Shown: positions 26,166 to 37,700 of the stretch, piece after piece
Position numbering within the stretch: the first letter of the stretch is position 1
Layout: every line of letters starts with the position of its first letter
Assembly: GCA_947090765.1 (NCBI GenBank)
Contig: OX352322.1
Location: 5,129,501-5,193,500, forward strand
Direction: 5' to 3'
From: Pseudomonas sp. MM223
GTDB lineage: Bacteria; Pseudomonadota; Gammaproteobacteria; Pseudomonadales; Pseudomonadaceae
Length of the DNA: 64,000 nucleotides
The notes under the pieces: model-generated
Seen by the model: only the letters and a program-made list of their open reading frames with translations
The model's database searches: none
Told to the model about the DNA's origin: nothing
Translations under genes and position numbers: made by a program

Positions 26166-27803
26166 TCAGCGCTTGGCCGCCAGCCAAGGCCGGCAGCTGG
26201 CGAACATGTCCAGCGACTGCTGGTAGACCTCGGTGTGCACCTTCAACAGGCCGAGCATGGAATGGAACAGGTTGTCCTGCGACAGCGGGGCATCGCTGAG
26301 CTTGGCCAGGCAGTCGGTGTCGATGCCGAAGTCCTCCTTGTAACTGTCGGAGAACCAGGTCAGCAGCGGCACGTGTTTCTGCTGCTCAGGGGCAATGGCG
26401 TAAGGCGTGCCATGCAGGAACAGGTTGTACTCGCCCAGCGATTCGCCATGGTCGGACAGGTAGATCATGGCCGTGTCGACCTTGTCCTGCTTGCTGCGCA
26501 AGGTATCGATCAGCGAAGCCAGCACCTTGTCGGTATAGGCCAGGGTGTTGTCATAGCCGTTGATGATTTCCTGCTCGCTGCACTGGTTCAACGCGTTGCT
26601 CTGGCACACCGGCGTGAAGCGCTCGCCGCCACTGGGGTAGCGTTTGAAGTATTCCGGGCCGTGGCTGCCCATCTGGTGCAGCACCAGCACGGTATCCTTG
26701 TCGAGGTTGTCGATCAGCTCGTCCAGGCCTTGCAGCAGGATCTGGTCATGGCATTCGCCATTGGCACACAGCTGGGGGTCCTTGAGGTTGCTGACATCGA
26801 TGAACTGCACGCGGTCGCAGGTACCCTTGCACCCCGACTGGTTGTCACGCCACTGCACGGCCAGGCCGGCACGCTGGAGAATGTCCAGCAGCCCTTCGCG
26901 GTTCTTCGCCACGCGGGCATCGTAGTCCTTGCGCTTCATGCCAGAGAACATGCACGGCACCGATACGGCGGTTTCCGTGCCGCAGGAATGCACGTCGGAA
27001 AACGCCAGCAGGCCCTGTTCCTTGGCAAGGTTCGGCGTGGTATCGCGGTCATAGCCCAGCACGCCGAAATGGTCTGCCCGGGCACTTTCACCCACGACCA
27101 GCACCGTCAGCGACTTGCGCTCGTGTTTTTGCCAGGCCGCATCACGCTTGGCATCTTCGCCATAACTCTGGAACGGGCGCGAGGCAGTACCGACACGCTC
27201 GCTGACATAACCAATCGAGGCCCCGACGATATTGCTCGGGGTCAGCATCAGGCGCAGTTCGTGGTGGTTGCGAAACAACGACGACAAGCCTTGATAGTTG
27301 ACTAGCGCTACCGAGCCAAGGGCCACCACACAGGCACCACTGACCACCAGCTTGCCCAACAGCTCGCGGTGCCAGGGGCGATAGGCGATAGGCGCCTTCC
27401 ACAGCAGCACCGACGGCAATACACCCAGCAGCAGGATATAAGCGGCAAACTTCAGCGACATCAGGTCGCGCACTTCTGCAACATTGGTCTCTGCCATATT
27501 GCGGAACATGCCGGCATCAATAAGTACGCCGTATTGGTTCATGAAGTAAGCCACACCCGCGCCACTCATGAACAACACGATAAGTACTGGCTTCAATACA
27601 TATCGGAAGGCAACCAATGTGAGGATGAGGTTGAAGGCGAACAACATCAGCACGGCAAACGCCAGGCTCAGCCAAAGCCCCGACGGGCCGGCGGGCACCA
27701 CCTCTTGCAAGTGCCCCCAAAGGAACATGTTCAAGCCAATCAGCAGGTAAAGGCTGGCCAGCAGCGTGACCCATTCAGTCCGCAGGGATTTGAAGTTGAG
27801 CAT
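26166..27803 (-). CDS. eptA: Phosphoethanolamine transferase (EptA-like, sulfatase fold)
   Basis: The 545-residue product starts at ATG 27803 (MLNFKSLRTEWVTLLASLYL). Five N-terminal membrane segments are followed by a periplasmic alkaline-phosphatase-like domain. Zinc and catalytic motifs are VVGESARADHFG, the nucleophile Thr in HSCGTETAVSVPCMFSGM, HQMGSHGP and YLSDHGESLGE. Pairs of Cys suit the disulfides known in EptA. The enzyme adds phosphoethanolamine to lipid A or core heptose; the exact acceptor is not evident. The promoter region upstream is AT-richer than the surroundings. Confidence 0.9.
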   Translation of the reverse strand: MLNFKSLRTEWVTLLASLYLLIGLNMFLWGHLQEVVPAGPSGLWLSLAFAVLMLFAFNLILTLVAFRYVLKPVLIVLFMSGAGVAYFMNQYGVLIDAGMFRNMAETNVAEVRDLMSLKFAAYILLLGVLPSVLLWKAPIAYRPWHRELLGKLVVSGACVVALGSVALVNYQGLSSLFRNHHELRLMLTPSNIVGASIGYVSERVGTASRPFQSYGEDAKRDAAWQKHERKSLTVLVVGESARADHFGVLGYDRDTTPNLAKEQGLLAFSDVHSCGTETAVSVPCMFSGMKRKDYDARVAKNREGLLDILQRAGLAVQWRDNQSGCKGTCDRVQFIDVSNLKDPQLCANGECHDQILLQGLDELIDNLDKDTVLVLHQMGSHGPEYFKRYPSGGERFTPVCQSNALNQCSEQEIINGYDNTLAYTDKVLASLIDTLRSKQDKVDTAMIYLSDHGESLGEYNLFLHGTPYAIAPEQQKHVPLLTWFSDSYKEDFGIDTDCLAKLSDAPLSQDNLFHSMLGLLKVHTEVYQQSLDMFASCRPWLAAKR

Positions 27804-28055
27804 CAGTGTTCGCAATCAAGAGTGATTATCAACCCCCAGGCCGGATGGCACCGCGGGAAAGTTGGGCGAACTCTAGAAAGTGCGTCATCAATTTTTTGTG
27901 AAAAAGTCGGTAACAATTTCGTGAAGCGGTGTCTTTTATCAATTATGTCAAGGTCATTCAGCTGCCATTCAGCCTCGCAGCGGCCACAAGCCTGCGCAAA
28001 CGCGGCTATCCTCAGTGGTCAGGACCTTACCGACAACCCTGACAGAGGTGAAGAA

Positions 28056-28292
28056 ATGCCAGTTCCGCATGATCTGCTCGCTGACCTGCACGTTACCGCT
28101 GATGCATTCCAGGCGCTCATAGACAAAGACCAGGCGCTGCACGCGCTGCACAAGGAATACAACGCCAAGGACAAGGAGGTGGTCGCCGCCGAAGGCAACG
28201 GTACCAACGACGAAGCCGTCAACCGACTGCGCAAGGAACGGTTGCTGATCAAGGACAAGATCGAACGGATCATCCATCCGCCGAAATCCTGA
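28056..28292 (+). CDS. YdcH family small protein
   Basis: The 78-residue product starts at ATG 28056 after GAGGTGAAG. It is a helical hairpin: ALIDKDQALHALHKEYNAKD and NRLRKERLLIKDKIERII are both coiled-coil-like, matching the DUF465/YdcH pattern. These proteins are abundant and of unknown role. It is divergent from eptA. Confidence 0.88.
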   Translation: MPVPHDLLADLHVTADAFQALIDKDQALHALHKEYNAKDKEVVAAEGNGTNDEAVNRLRKERLLIKDKIERIIHPPKS

Positions 28293-28314
28293 CTGAATAT
28301 TTTCTTTGAATTTA

Positions 28315-28409
28315 CCGGCCCTATCGCCGGCAAGCCAGCTCCCACAGGGTCTCCACAGTTTCCGAACCTGTGCTGTACCTGTGGGAGCTGGCTTGCCGGC
28401 GATAGGGCC
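28315..28409. repeat. REP pair (type B)
   Basis: Inverted copies of CCGGCCCTATCGCCGGCAAG and complement between convergent ydcH-like and PLP-enzyme genes. Confidence 0.85.
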
Positions 28410-28417
28410 AGCAGCCC

Positions 28418-29587
28418 TTACACAGCAACCAGAGCCTTGAGTGCCCCATCCAGGTCTTCGATCAGGTCGCGGTAATCTTCGATCCCCATCGACAACCGCA
28501 GCAGGTTCTCGCTGATACCCATCACCCCTTTCTGCTCCGGGCTCAGCGAGCAGTGCGACATGGTCCACGAGTGGTTGATCATGCTCTCCACCCCACCCAA
28601 CGAGTCGGCCAGCACAAAAATCTGCAGCGCCTCCACCAGGCGATTGAGCGCGGCGCGGTCGCCCTTGACCTTCATCGCCACCACCGCCCCGCCACTGCGC
28701 ATCTGGCGTTTGCACAGTTCATGCTGGGGGTGGCTTTCCAGGCCCGGGTAATACACTTGCTCGATCTGCGCATGCCCTTCAAGGAAGCGTGCCACCTGCA
28801 GGGCGTTGGCGCACTGGCGCTCCATGCGTACATCCAGGGTCTTCAGGCCGCGCAGGGCGAGGTAGCAGTCAAATGGCCCCTGCACCGCACCAATCGCCAT
28901 GCTGATGCGGCGCAGGCGTGCCAGCAGTGCATCATTGGCCGCCACCACCACGCCACCGGTCAGGTCGGAGTGGCCACCGATGTACTTGCTGGCCGAGTGC
29001 ATCACCAGGTCTACGCCCAAGGTGATCGGGCGCTGGTTCCACGGTGAGCAGAAGGTGTTGTCGATGCAGGTGAGAATACCCCGCGCCTTGGCCAGGTCGC
29101 ACACCGCCTTGATGTCGACCAGGTGCAGCAGCGGGTTGGTCGGCGACTCGATCCAGATCAGCTGGGTTTGGGGCTTGATCGCCGCGGCCACGGCCTCAAG
29201 GTCGTTGAGGTCGACATAGGTGGTGGTCAGGCCCGAGGTGCGGCTGCGGTAGTCCTCCAGGATGCGGAAGGTGCCGCCGTACACGCCGTTCATCACCACC
29301 ACGTGGGCATCCTTGGGCAGCAGCTCCAGCACCGTCGCGGTGGCATTCACGCCCGAGGCACAGGCAACCGCACCCACGCCCTCCTCCAGGGCTGCGACAC
29401 AGGTTTCGTAGGCATGCCGGGTGGGGTTGCCGACCCGGCTGTAGGAGTACTCCGGCTTGTCGTCCAGGCTGCGCTTGGTGAACGAACTGGCGGTGACGAT
29501 GGCCGGGAAAATGGCGTTTTCGGCGACGCTGAACTGCTCGCCGGCGTGAATGGTACGGGTGGCGAAATTACGCGGCTTGTCGGACAT
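28418..29587 (-). CDS. Cys/Met metabolism PLP-dependent enzyme (cystathionine gamma-synthase/lyase type)
   Basis: The 389-residue product starts at ATG 29587 (MSDKPRNFATRTIHAGEQ); an ATG at 29599 is possible. It has the family pattern: YSRVGNPTRHAYE, CASGVNATATVLELL, NTFCSPWNQRP and the PLP Lys in MHSASKYIGGHSD. The end has the conserved LADSLGGVESMINHSWTMSH and a C-terminal GIEDYRDLIEDL. Exact reaction (gamma-synthase, gamma-lyase or methionine gamma-lyase) is not decided by these motifs. It is divergent from an Lrp/AsnC gene that likely controls it. Confidence 0.88.
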   Translation of the reverse strand: MSDKPRNFATRTIHAGEQFSVAENAIFPAIVTASSFTKRSLDDKPEYSYSRVGNPTRHAYETCVAALEEGVGAVACASGVNATATVLELLPKDAHVVVMNGVYGGTFRILEDYRSRTSGLTTTYVDLNDLEAVAAAIKPQTQLIWIESPTNPLLHLVDIKAVCDLAKARGILTCIDNTFCSPWNQRPITLGVDLVMHSASKYIGGHSDLTGGVVVAANDALLARLRRISMAIGAVQGPFDCYLALRGLKTLDVRMERQCANALQVARFLEGHAQIEQVYYPGLESHPQHELCKRQMRSGGAVVAMKVKGDRAALNRLVEALQIFVLADSLGGVESMINHSWTMSHCSLSPEQKGVMGISENLLRLSMGIEDYRDLIEDLDGALKALVAV

Positions 29588-29691
29588 GGTCAGGCCCATT
29601 GGCAGAGTGAAAGCTGCAACTATCGCACAACCCAAATCTTCTGGCCTTGGGGTAATCTGTGAAAAATCTTTCTACACGGCCCGCGCGCGAT

Positions 29692-30150
29692 ATGGACAGT
29701 TTCGACCAGCACATTCTTACCCTGCTTCAGCGCGATGCCTCGCTCTCGCTCAAGGACCTGGCCGAGGCCGTCAACCTGTCCACCACGCCGTGCTGGAAGC
29801 GGGTCAAGCGCCTGGAAGAAGAAGGCTACATCCTCGGCCGCGTCGCCCTGCTGGACCCCGAACGGCTGGGATTGGGGCTGACGGTATTCGTCCAGCTCAA
29901 GACCCAGCGCCACGACAGCGCCTGGCTGGAGCAGTTTGCCGCAACCGTAACCGGGTTCGAGGAAGTGATGGAGTTCTACCGCATGTCGGGGGACTGGGAC
30001 TACATGCTGCGGGTGGTGGTGGGGGATATTGCGGCGTATGACCGGTTTTACAAAAAGCTGATTACCCGTACCGATGGGCTGTCGAACATCACCTCCAGTT
30101 TTGCCATGGAGCAGATGAAATACACCACGGCCTACCCGGTGCATCGGTGA
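29692..30150 (+). CDS. Lrp/AsnC family regulator
   Basis: The 152-residue product starts at ATG 29692 (MDSFDQHILTLLQRDASL). The N-terminal HTH is LKDLAEAVNLSTTPCWKRVK, followed by a RAM/Lrp ligand-binding domain containing EFYRMSGDWDYMLRVVVGD. It is divergent from the Cys/Met PLP enzyme with about 100 bp between starts, an arrangement typical of an amino-acid-responsive Lrp paralogue acting on its neighbour. Confidence 0.92.
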   Translation: MDSFDQHILTLLQRDASLSLKDLAEAVNLSTTPCWKRVKRLEEEGYILGRVALLDPERLGLGLTVFVQLKTQRHDSAWLEQFAATVTGFEEVMEFYRMSGDWDYMLRVVVGDIAAYDRFYKKLITRTDGLSNITSSFAMEQMKYTTAYPVHR

Positions 30151-30154
30151 TCAA

Positions 30155-30246
30155 GGGCTGCTTTGCAGCCCATTCGCGGCACAAGGCCGCTCCTACAGGG
30201 GAACGCGATCACCTGTAGGAGCGGCCTTGTGCCGCGAAGAGGCCAG
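30155..30246. repeat. REP pair (type A)
   Basis: Inverted copies of CACAAGGCCGCTCCTACAGG and complement between the convergent Lrp gene and the molybdoenzyme gene. One flank ends in AGAGGCC, the other in GGGCTGC, so flanks are mixed. Confidence 0.85.
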
Positions 30247-30259
30247 TTCAGGCAGCCGA

Positions 30260-32590
<2,331 letters not shown>

Positions 32591-32813
32591 GCGATGAATC
32601 CTCACGCTTCGATGCTTTTATCCAGCCTATGGAGCGTGGGGGTGGGGCGTCCAATCGAAAGATCTTACGGCTTGATAAGCGGTTTCGATCATGGGCCGGG
32701 AATGGGGTTGCAGCATGATAGAGACCGTCGATCAACCAGTCGGGCAAAGCAATTTGACGGCCCTGCGGCCAGGTTATAGCTTGGAGTGAACCCCACCCCA
32801 TTCGAGCGCGAAC

Positions 32814-33818
32814 GTGGAACAGAACAGCCGGGCCCTGATCGACGGCTTCAACCGGAAAATCGACTACCTGCGGATGTCGGTCACCGACCGCTGTGACTTC
32901 CGTTGCGTGTACTGCATGGCCGAAGACATGCAGTTTCTGCCGCGCCAGCAGATTCTCAGCCTTGAAGAACTGTTCCAGGTGGCCGAGCGCTTCGTCGCCC
33001 TGGGCACCCGCAAAATCCGCCTGACCGGTGGCGAGCCATTGGTACGCCAAGGCATCGTCGAGTTGTGCGGGCGCATCGCCGCCCTGCCCGGCCTGCGCGA
33101 ACTGTGCATGACCAGCAACGGCTCGCAACTCGGGCGCCTGGCCCAGCCGTTGTTCGACGCAGGCGTGACGCGCCTGAACATCAGCCTCGACAGCCTGGAC
33201 GCCGACCGCTTCAAGCAACTGACCCGCACCGGCGACCTGCACCAGGTCATCGCCGGCATCGACGCCGCGCGCCAGGCCGGCTTCAAGCGCACCAAACTCA
33301 ACTGCGTGGTGCTCAAGGGCCGCAACGATCACGAACTGGTCGACCTGGTGCGCTTTGCCATCGATCGCGAACTGGACATCACCTTCATCGAAGAAATGCC
33401 GCTGGGGGTGATCAGCGAACACGAGCGCGGCGAGTCGTTCTGCTCAAGCGACGAAGTACGTGCGCGCCTGGCCGAGCAGTTCACCCTGGTCGAATCCACC
33501 GAATCTTCACAGGGCCCGGCCCGCTACTGGCGCCTGGCCGAAGCCGCCAACACCCGTGTCGGCTTCATCTCGCCACACAGCCACAACTTCTGCGCCACCT
33601 GCAACCGCGTGCGCCTCACGGTCGAAGGCCGCCTGCTGCTGTGCCTGGGCAACGAACACTCGGTGGACCTGAAGCATGTGCTGCGCGCTCACCCGGGCAA
33701 CCGCGCGCGCCTGGAAAAGGCCATCCGCGATTCCCTGCACCTCAAACCCTACCGCCATCACTTCGAAGTCGGTGGCGACGTGCAGATCCTGCGCTTCATG
33801 AACATGACCGGCGGCTGA
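32814..33818 (+). CDS. moaA: GTP 3',8-cyclase MoaA
   Basis: The 334-residue product uses GTG 32814. It is a radical SAM enzyme that rearranges GTP in the first step of molybdopterin synthesis. The first 4Fe-4S site is [14 protein letters not shown], the SAM contact is [12 protein letters not shown], the second cluster is [18 protein letters not shown], and the chain ends in the essential Gly-Gly (NMTGG). A bestrophin-like gene follows 20 bp later on the same strand; the divergent neighbour is a molybdoenzyme. Confidence 0.96.
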   Translation: MEQNSRALIDGFNRKIDYLRMSVTDRCDFRCVYCMAEDMQFLPRQQILSLEELFQVAERFVALGTRKIRLTGGEPLVRQGIVELCGRIAALPGLRELCMTSNGSQLGRLAQPLFDAGVTRLNISLDSLDADRFKQLTRTGDLHQVIAGIDAARQAGFKRTKLNCVVLKGRNDHELVDLVRFAIDRELDITFIEEMPLGVISEHERGESFCSSDEVRARLAEQFTLVESTESSQGPARYWRLAEAANTRVGFISPHSHNFCATCNRVRLTVEGRLLLCLGNEHSVDLKHVLRAHPGNRARLEKAIRDSLHLKPYRHHFEVGGDVQILRFMNMTGG

Positions 33819-33838
33819 GCAGCTGTCTCTGGATTTCC

Positions 33839-34738
33839 ATGATTGTCCACCCAAACCCCGATGTGCTGCGCGTGCTGTTTACCCTCAAGGGTTCGATCGT
33901 CAAGCGCATAGCCCTGCGCTGCCTGATGGTGACCCTGCTGGCCGCGCTGATCGTGCTGGTCGAGCGCCATTTCCCCGCGTTTTTCTACCCGGTGAGTGCC
34001 ACACCGTTCACCTTGCTAGGCCTGTCGCTGTCGATCTTCATGAGCTTTCGCAACAACGCCTGCTATGACCGCTGGTGGGAGGGCCGCAAGGCGTGGGGCA
34101 AGCTGATCATCGAAACCCGCTCGTTCGTGCGTGAAAGCGTGGTGATTGCAGACGAAAAACTGCGCAGCGAACTGCTGCGCAGCCTGTGCGGTTTTGCCCA
34201 TGCATTGAACGCGCGGCTGCGCGGTGAGGACGAACTGGCGGCCGCTCGGCCCTGGCTCGCCCGGCCAGAGGCGACCAACCCGCACAACGTGTGCGATGGC
34301 ATCTTGCGGGTAATGGGCGAGCACTGCTCGCGGCTGGCGGAACAGCAGCACATCAGCGATTGGCGCTACAGCCTGCTGGAACAGCGGCTGGTAGGCCTGA
34401 CCGAGGTACAGGCCACCTGCGAGCGGATCAAGTTCACGCCCTTGCCATTCCCCTACACACTGCTGCTGCACCGCACCATCTACATCTTCTGCCTGCTGCT
34501 GCCGTTTGCCCTGGCCGAGCCGCTGGGTTGGCTGGCGCCGCTGTTCACCACCATCGTGGGGTACACGTTCTTCGGGCTGGATGCGATTGGCAACGAACTG
34601 GAAGACCCGTTCGGGCGCGATGAGAACGACCTGCCGACCGACGCCATGGTGCGGACCGTGGAGCGGGATGTGCTGGCGGGGTTGGGGGAACAGCAGCTGC
34701 CGCCGGCGTTGTTGCCGGTGGGGTATGTGTTGAGCTGA
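33839..34738 (+). CDS. Bestrophin-like (UPF0187) membrane protein
   Basis: The 299-residue product starts at ATG 33839. It has four hydrophobic segments, near residues 25-45, 52-70, 210-230 and 235-252, and the family signatures SFRNNACYDRWWEGRKAWGK and DPFGRDENDLPTDAM. Bestrophin homologues form pentameric anion or cation channels in the inner membrane. It is only 20 bp after moaA, so a link to molybdenum metabolism is possible but unproved. The 3' part is followed by a REP pair. Confidence 0.9.
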   Translation: MIVHPNPDVLRVLFTLKGSIVKRIALRCLMVTLLAALIVLVERHFPAFFYPVSATPFTLLGLSLSIFMSFRNNACYDRWWEGRKAWGKLIIETRSFVRESVVIADEKLRSELLRSLCGFAHALNARLRGEDELAAARPWLARPEATNPHNVCDGILRVMGEHCSRLAEQQHISDWRYSLLEQRLVGLTEVQATCERIKFTPLPFPYTLLLHRTIYIFCLLLPFALAEPLGWLAPLFTTIVGYTFFGLDAIGNELEDPFGRDENDLPTDAMVRTVERDVLAGLGEQQLPPALLPVGYVLS

Positions 34739-34781
34739 AGTATTCAATCCATTGCGCAAACCCGGCCTGCCTGCACACTCC

Positions 34782-34899
34782 TTGTAGGAGCGGCCTTGTG
34801 CCGCGAAAGGGCCGCAAAGCGGCCCCGGCAATCTCAGCATTACAGTTGAGATCCTGGGGCCGCTGCGCAGCCCTTTCGCGGCACAAGGCCGCTCCTACA
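34782..34899. repeat. REP pair (type A, diverging orientation)
   Basis: Two copies of TGTAGGAGCGGCCTTGTGCC face outwards with GGGGCCGC flanks in the centre, the opposite polarity to most pairs here. The centre contains CTCAGCATTACAGTTGAG, itself a small dyad. It lies between convergent bestrophin and moaB genes. Confidence 0.85.
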
Positions 34900-34927
34900 C
34901 CAACCACGTCCACCAGCCGTCAAAGAA

Positions 34928-35467
34928 TCAACCCCGGCTAGCGCAGGCCTCGATCGGCAACAGGTGTTTGACGAAGTTGCACGGCCGGTGCCGGGCATCC
35001 AGCTGCTCGGCCAGAATGCCCTCCCACGCGGTGCGGCAGGCCCCGGTAGAGCCTGGCAGGCAGCACACCAAGGTGCGGTTGGACAACCCGGCCAACGCCC
35101 GGCTCTGCACGGTCGAGGTGCCGATATCCAGAATCGACAAGGCCCGGAACAGCTCGCCAAAACCATCGATGCGCTTGTCCAACAGGCACTCGACGGCTTC
35201 CGGCGTGCTGTCGCGCCCGGTAAAGCCTGTACCGCCGGTAATCAGCACCACCTGCACCTGCTCATCGGCAATCCAGGTCGCCACCTGGGCGCGGATCTTG
35301 TAAAGGTCGTCCTTGAGCAGCGCCCGCGCCACCAGCCGGTGGCCGATTTCTACCGAACGGCTGGCCAGCAGCTCGCCGGAGGTGTCGTTGTCGTAGGTAC
35401 GGGTGTCGCTGACAGTCAGCACGGCGATGTTCAGCGGTACGAAGACCGCATCGGGTTGGACGCGCAC
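34928..35467 (-). CDS. moaB: Molybdenum cofactor biosynthesis protein MoaB
   Basis: The 179-residue product uses GTG 35467. It has the MogA/MoaB fold with IAVLTVSDTRTYDNDTSGEL, the pterin-binding loop LITGGTGFTGRD and the GSTGACRTAWEGIL region. These proteins adenylylate molybdopterin before Mo insertion. With moaA and a molybdoenzyme it makes a loose Mo-cofactor region. A LysR gene is divergent. Confidence 0.94.
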   Translation of the reverse strand: MRVQPDAVFVPLNIAVLTVSDTRTYDNDTSGELLASRSVEIGHRLVARALLKDDLYKIRAQVATWIADEQVQVVLITGGTGFTGRDSTPEAVECLLDKRIDGFGELFRALSILDIGTSTVQSRALAGLSNRTLVCCLPGSTGACRTAWEGILAEQLDARHRPCNFVKHLLPIEACASRG

Positions 35468-35574
35468 GGTTGAAGCTCCTTGAATGGCATTGCCGCCACG
35501 CTAGAGGCGTGGCCCGAGGGCGTCCAATCAATATGGCGAACGGGTTCATCGACAGGGTCTATCGCTGCCTGTAC

Positions 35575-35670
35575 TGCCCCTATCGCCGGCAAGCCAGCTC
35601 CCACAGGAACGGCGCAAACCTTGAGGGCGATGATACCCATGTGGGAGGCTGGCTTGCCGGCGATAGGGCC
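35575..35670. repeat. REP pair (type B)
   Basis: Inverted copies of CCCCTATCGCCGGCAAGCCA and complement inside the divergent moaB-LysR interval, i.e. in a promoter region rather than between convergent genes. Confidence 0.83.
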
Positions 35671-35748
35671 GGTGCAGGCAATATCAAACATTGGCCAGCC
35701 ACCGCAGACTTGGTTAAGGTCAACACACTCAGCACGCCAGGCACCTCC

Positions 35749-36636
35749 ATGGACATCAAGCAGCTCAAGTTCCTCATCGCCCTCGACCAGACCCGCCACT
35801 TCGGCCAGGCGGCGGCGCTGTGCCATATCACCCAGCCGACGCTGTCCATGCGCCTGCGCAACCTGGAGGACGAGCTGGAGCTGGTGCTGGTCAAGCGCGG
35901 CCAGCGCTTCGAAGGTTTCACCGAGGCCGGCGAGCGCATCCTGGCCTGGGCCCGCACCCTGCTCGCCGCCCACGACGGCCTGCAGGCCGAGGCCGCCAGC
36001 TGCCGCGGCCAGGTGGTCGGCAGCCTGCGCCTGGGCACCGTACCGCTGGCCAGTTTCAACCCCATGCACCTGCTGTTGCCACTGCGCGAAAAATACCCCG
36101 AGCTGCACTTTCAACTCAGTTCGCTGAGCTCGGAGCAGGTCATCGACGGGCTCAGCCGCAACCAGCTCGACCTGGGTATCTGCTACCTGGACCAGGTCAA
36201 CACCAGCTTCTTCGAAGTGATCGAACTGGGCACCACCACCATGGGCCTGTTGCACGACACCCGGCACTTCCAGTTCGCCAGCGACCCGCTGCGCTGGGAT
36301 GCACTCAGCGACATACCACTGGGCCTGCTGAGCAAGGGCATGCACTACCGCCAGTCGCTGGACCTGAGCTTCCGCAGCCGCGGCCTGGAGCCGAATGCGG
36401 TGCTGGAAAGCGACTCGACCTTCCAGTTGATCCAGGCCATCAACACCGGCCTGTGCTGCGCGATCATGCCACTGGATTGCGGCCTGGAAGACCTCAGCGA
36501 GCACCTGCGCATCGTGCCGGTGGCCGACGCCGCCATCCACAGCCCGGTCGGCCTGCTGCTGCGCCGCAGCGAGCCGCGTTCGGCAATTGCCGAGCAGTGC
36601 TTTGCCGAGGCGCGGGCGCTGTTTCAAGCCACCTGA
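35749..36636 (+). CDS. LysR-family transcriptional regulator
   Basis: The 295-residue product starts at ATG 35749 (MDIKQLKFLIALDQTRHFGQ). The HTH is AAALCHITQPTLSMRLRNLE, followed by a LysR substrate-binding domain (GSLRLGTVPLASFNPMHLLL). It is divergent from moaB, with a REP pair between, and its 3' end overlaps the convergent AraC gene by 13 bp. The target may be moaB or a distant molybdoenzyme operon. Confidence 0.9.
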   Translation: MDIKQLKFLIALDQTRHFGQAAALCHITQPTLSMRLRNLEDELELVLVKRGQRFEGFTEAGERILAWARTLLAAHDGLQAEAASCRGQVVGSLRLGTVPLASFNPMHLLLPLREKYPELHFQLSSLSSEQVIDGLSRNQLDLGICYLDQVNTSFFEVIELGTTTMGLLHDTRHFQFASDPLRWDALSDIPLGLLSKGMHYRQSLDLSFRSRGLEPNAVLESDSTFQLIQAINTGLCCAIMPLDCGLEDLSEHLRIVPVADAAIHSPVGLLLRRSEPRSAIAEQCFAEARALFQAT

Positions 36637-37406
36637 TCGCTGGTTGCCTGGCGATACTGGCGCGGGGTAAAGCCGGTCAGTTGCTTGAACTGGCGGCTGA
36701 AGGCGCTGTGGTCGGTGTAGCCGCAGCGCATCGCCACTTCCGTGATCGGCAGCTCCGAATGCAGCAGGCGGTGAGCGTGCTCCAGGCGTGCCTTGTGGAT
36801 CATCTGCCGGGGCGTGAGGTGGAACACCCGTTTGCAATAACGCTCCAGCTGGGCCACGGAAATACCGGCGATGCGGGTCAGCTCGCCCATGCTGATCGGC
36901 TGGTGAAAGTGCTGACGAATGTGCTCATCCACCGCGGCCAGCCGTTGATAGGCGGGGTGGCTGTCGGCGGCTGATTGCAGGTCGACCGAAATGCCGATCA
37001 GGCCGATGATCTCGCCCGCCTGGTTGTACAGCGGGCGCTTGTGGGTCAGGCACCAGCCGGGCTCGCGGCTGCCGTACAGGTGCAACTCCAGCTGGTCTGC
37101 CAGCACCAGGCCTTCCTTGAGCACGCGGCGGTCCTGCTCGGTGTAGCCAGGGCCAAGCTGTGCCGGGAAGACTTCGGCGCTGGTCTTGCCCAGCAAGGGC
37201 TGCAAGCGCTTGAGACCGCAACGCTGGACCAGGGTGTTGTTGGCCAGCACGTAGCGGGCGGCCGGGTCCTTGATGAAGATGGCGGCGTTGGGGATGGCGT
37301 CGAGGATCGGCAGCAGCAGCGACACACCGGCGAGCAGGGCCTCGAGGGTGACGGGGCGGTGCTGGTCGAGGGACTGGTACAGGGTTGCCAGGGGGGTATC
37401 GGTCAT
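36624..37406 (-). CDS. lhpR: AraC-family regulator with PAS domain (LhpR-type)
   Basis: The 260-residue product has an N-terminal PAS domain (DAIPNAAIFIKDPAARYVLA ... GLIGISVDL) and a C-terminal AraC double HTH (LTRIAGISVAQLERYCKRVF, then ITEVAMRCGYTDHSAFSRQF). It is divergent from the hydroxyproline permease gene, as expected for the pathway activator. Effector is probably a hydroxyproline-derived compound sensed by the PAS domain. Its 3' end overlaps the convergent LysR gene by 13 bp. Confidence 0.88.
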   Translation of the reverse strand: MTDTPLATLYQSLDQHRPVTLEALLAGVSLLLPILDAIPNAAIFIKDPAARYVLANNTLVQRCGLKRLQPLLGKTSAEVFPAQLGPGYTEQDRRVLKEGLVLADQLELHLYGSREPGWCLTHKRPLYNQAGEIIGLIGISVDLQSAADSHPAYQRLAAVDEHIRQHFHQPISMGELTRIAGISVAQLERYCKRVFHLTPRQMIHKARLEHAHRLLHSELPITEVAMRCGYTDHSAFSRQFKQLTGFTPRQYRQATSDQVA

Positions 37407-37423
37407 CTGTCGGTTCTCTGCTG

Positions 37424-37446
37424 GCTGTGCTGCGAAGAGGCCGGCA
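37424..37446 (+). repeat. REP remnant
   Basis: A half element, GTGCTGCGAAGAGGCCGGCA, lies 18 bp upstream of the AraC start. It matches the 3' half of the type A variant, so part of the regulator promoter is REP-derived. Confidence 0.55.
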
Positions 37447-37700
37447 CTGGCATTGCATCTCTCAAACCCTTACGCGGTATGGCCTACAGCCTATCCACCA
37501 GCCCACCCGGGCCACCAGCTTTTTTTGCAACTGTGCCGATTTCGTCATCCCCCTTGCAGAAAACCATCAAGAACCGCCGCCCCGACCGGTTCACTCTATG
37601 CCCCACGCAAGCCGCCCAAGTCCTACAAGAGCGCGGCCCAAAAAGCCGCATCTCGTGACATCAGACCTGCCTATCCAATAACCAACAAAAAGGCGAACCC

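Noticed and set aside
37443..37456. GG-N10-GC sigma54-like promoter before the hydroxyproline permease
   Set aside because: It falls in a REP remnant and is about 245 bp from the gene; the regulator is AraC-type, which does not work with sigma54.
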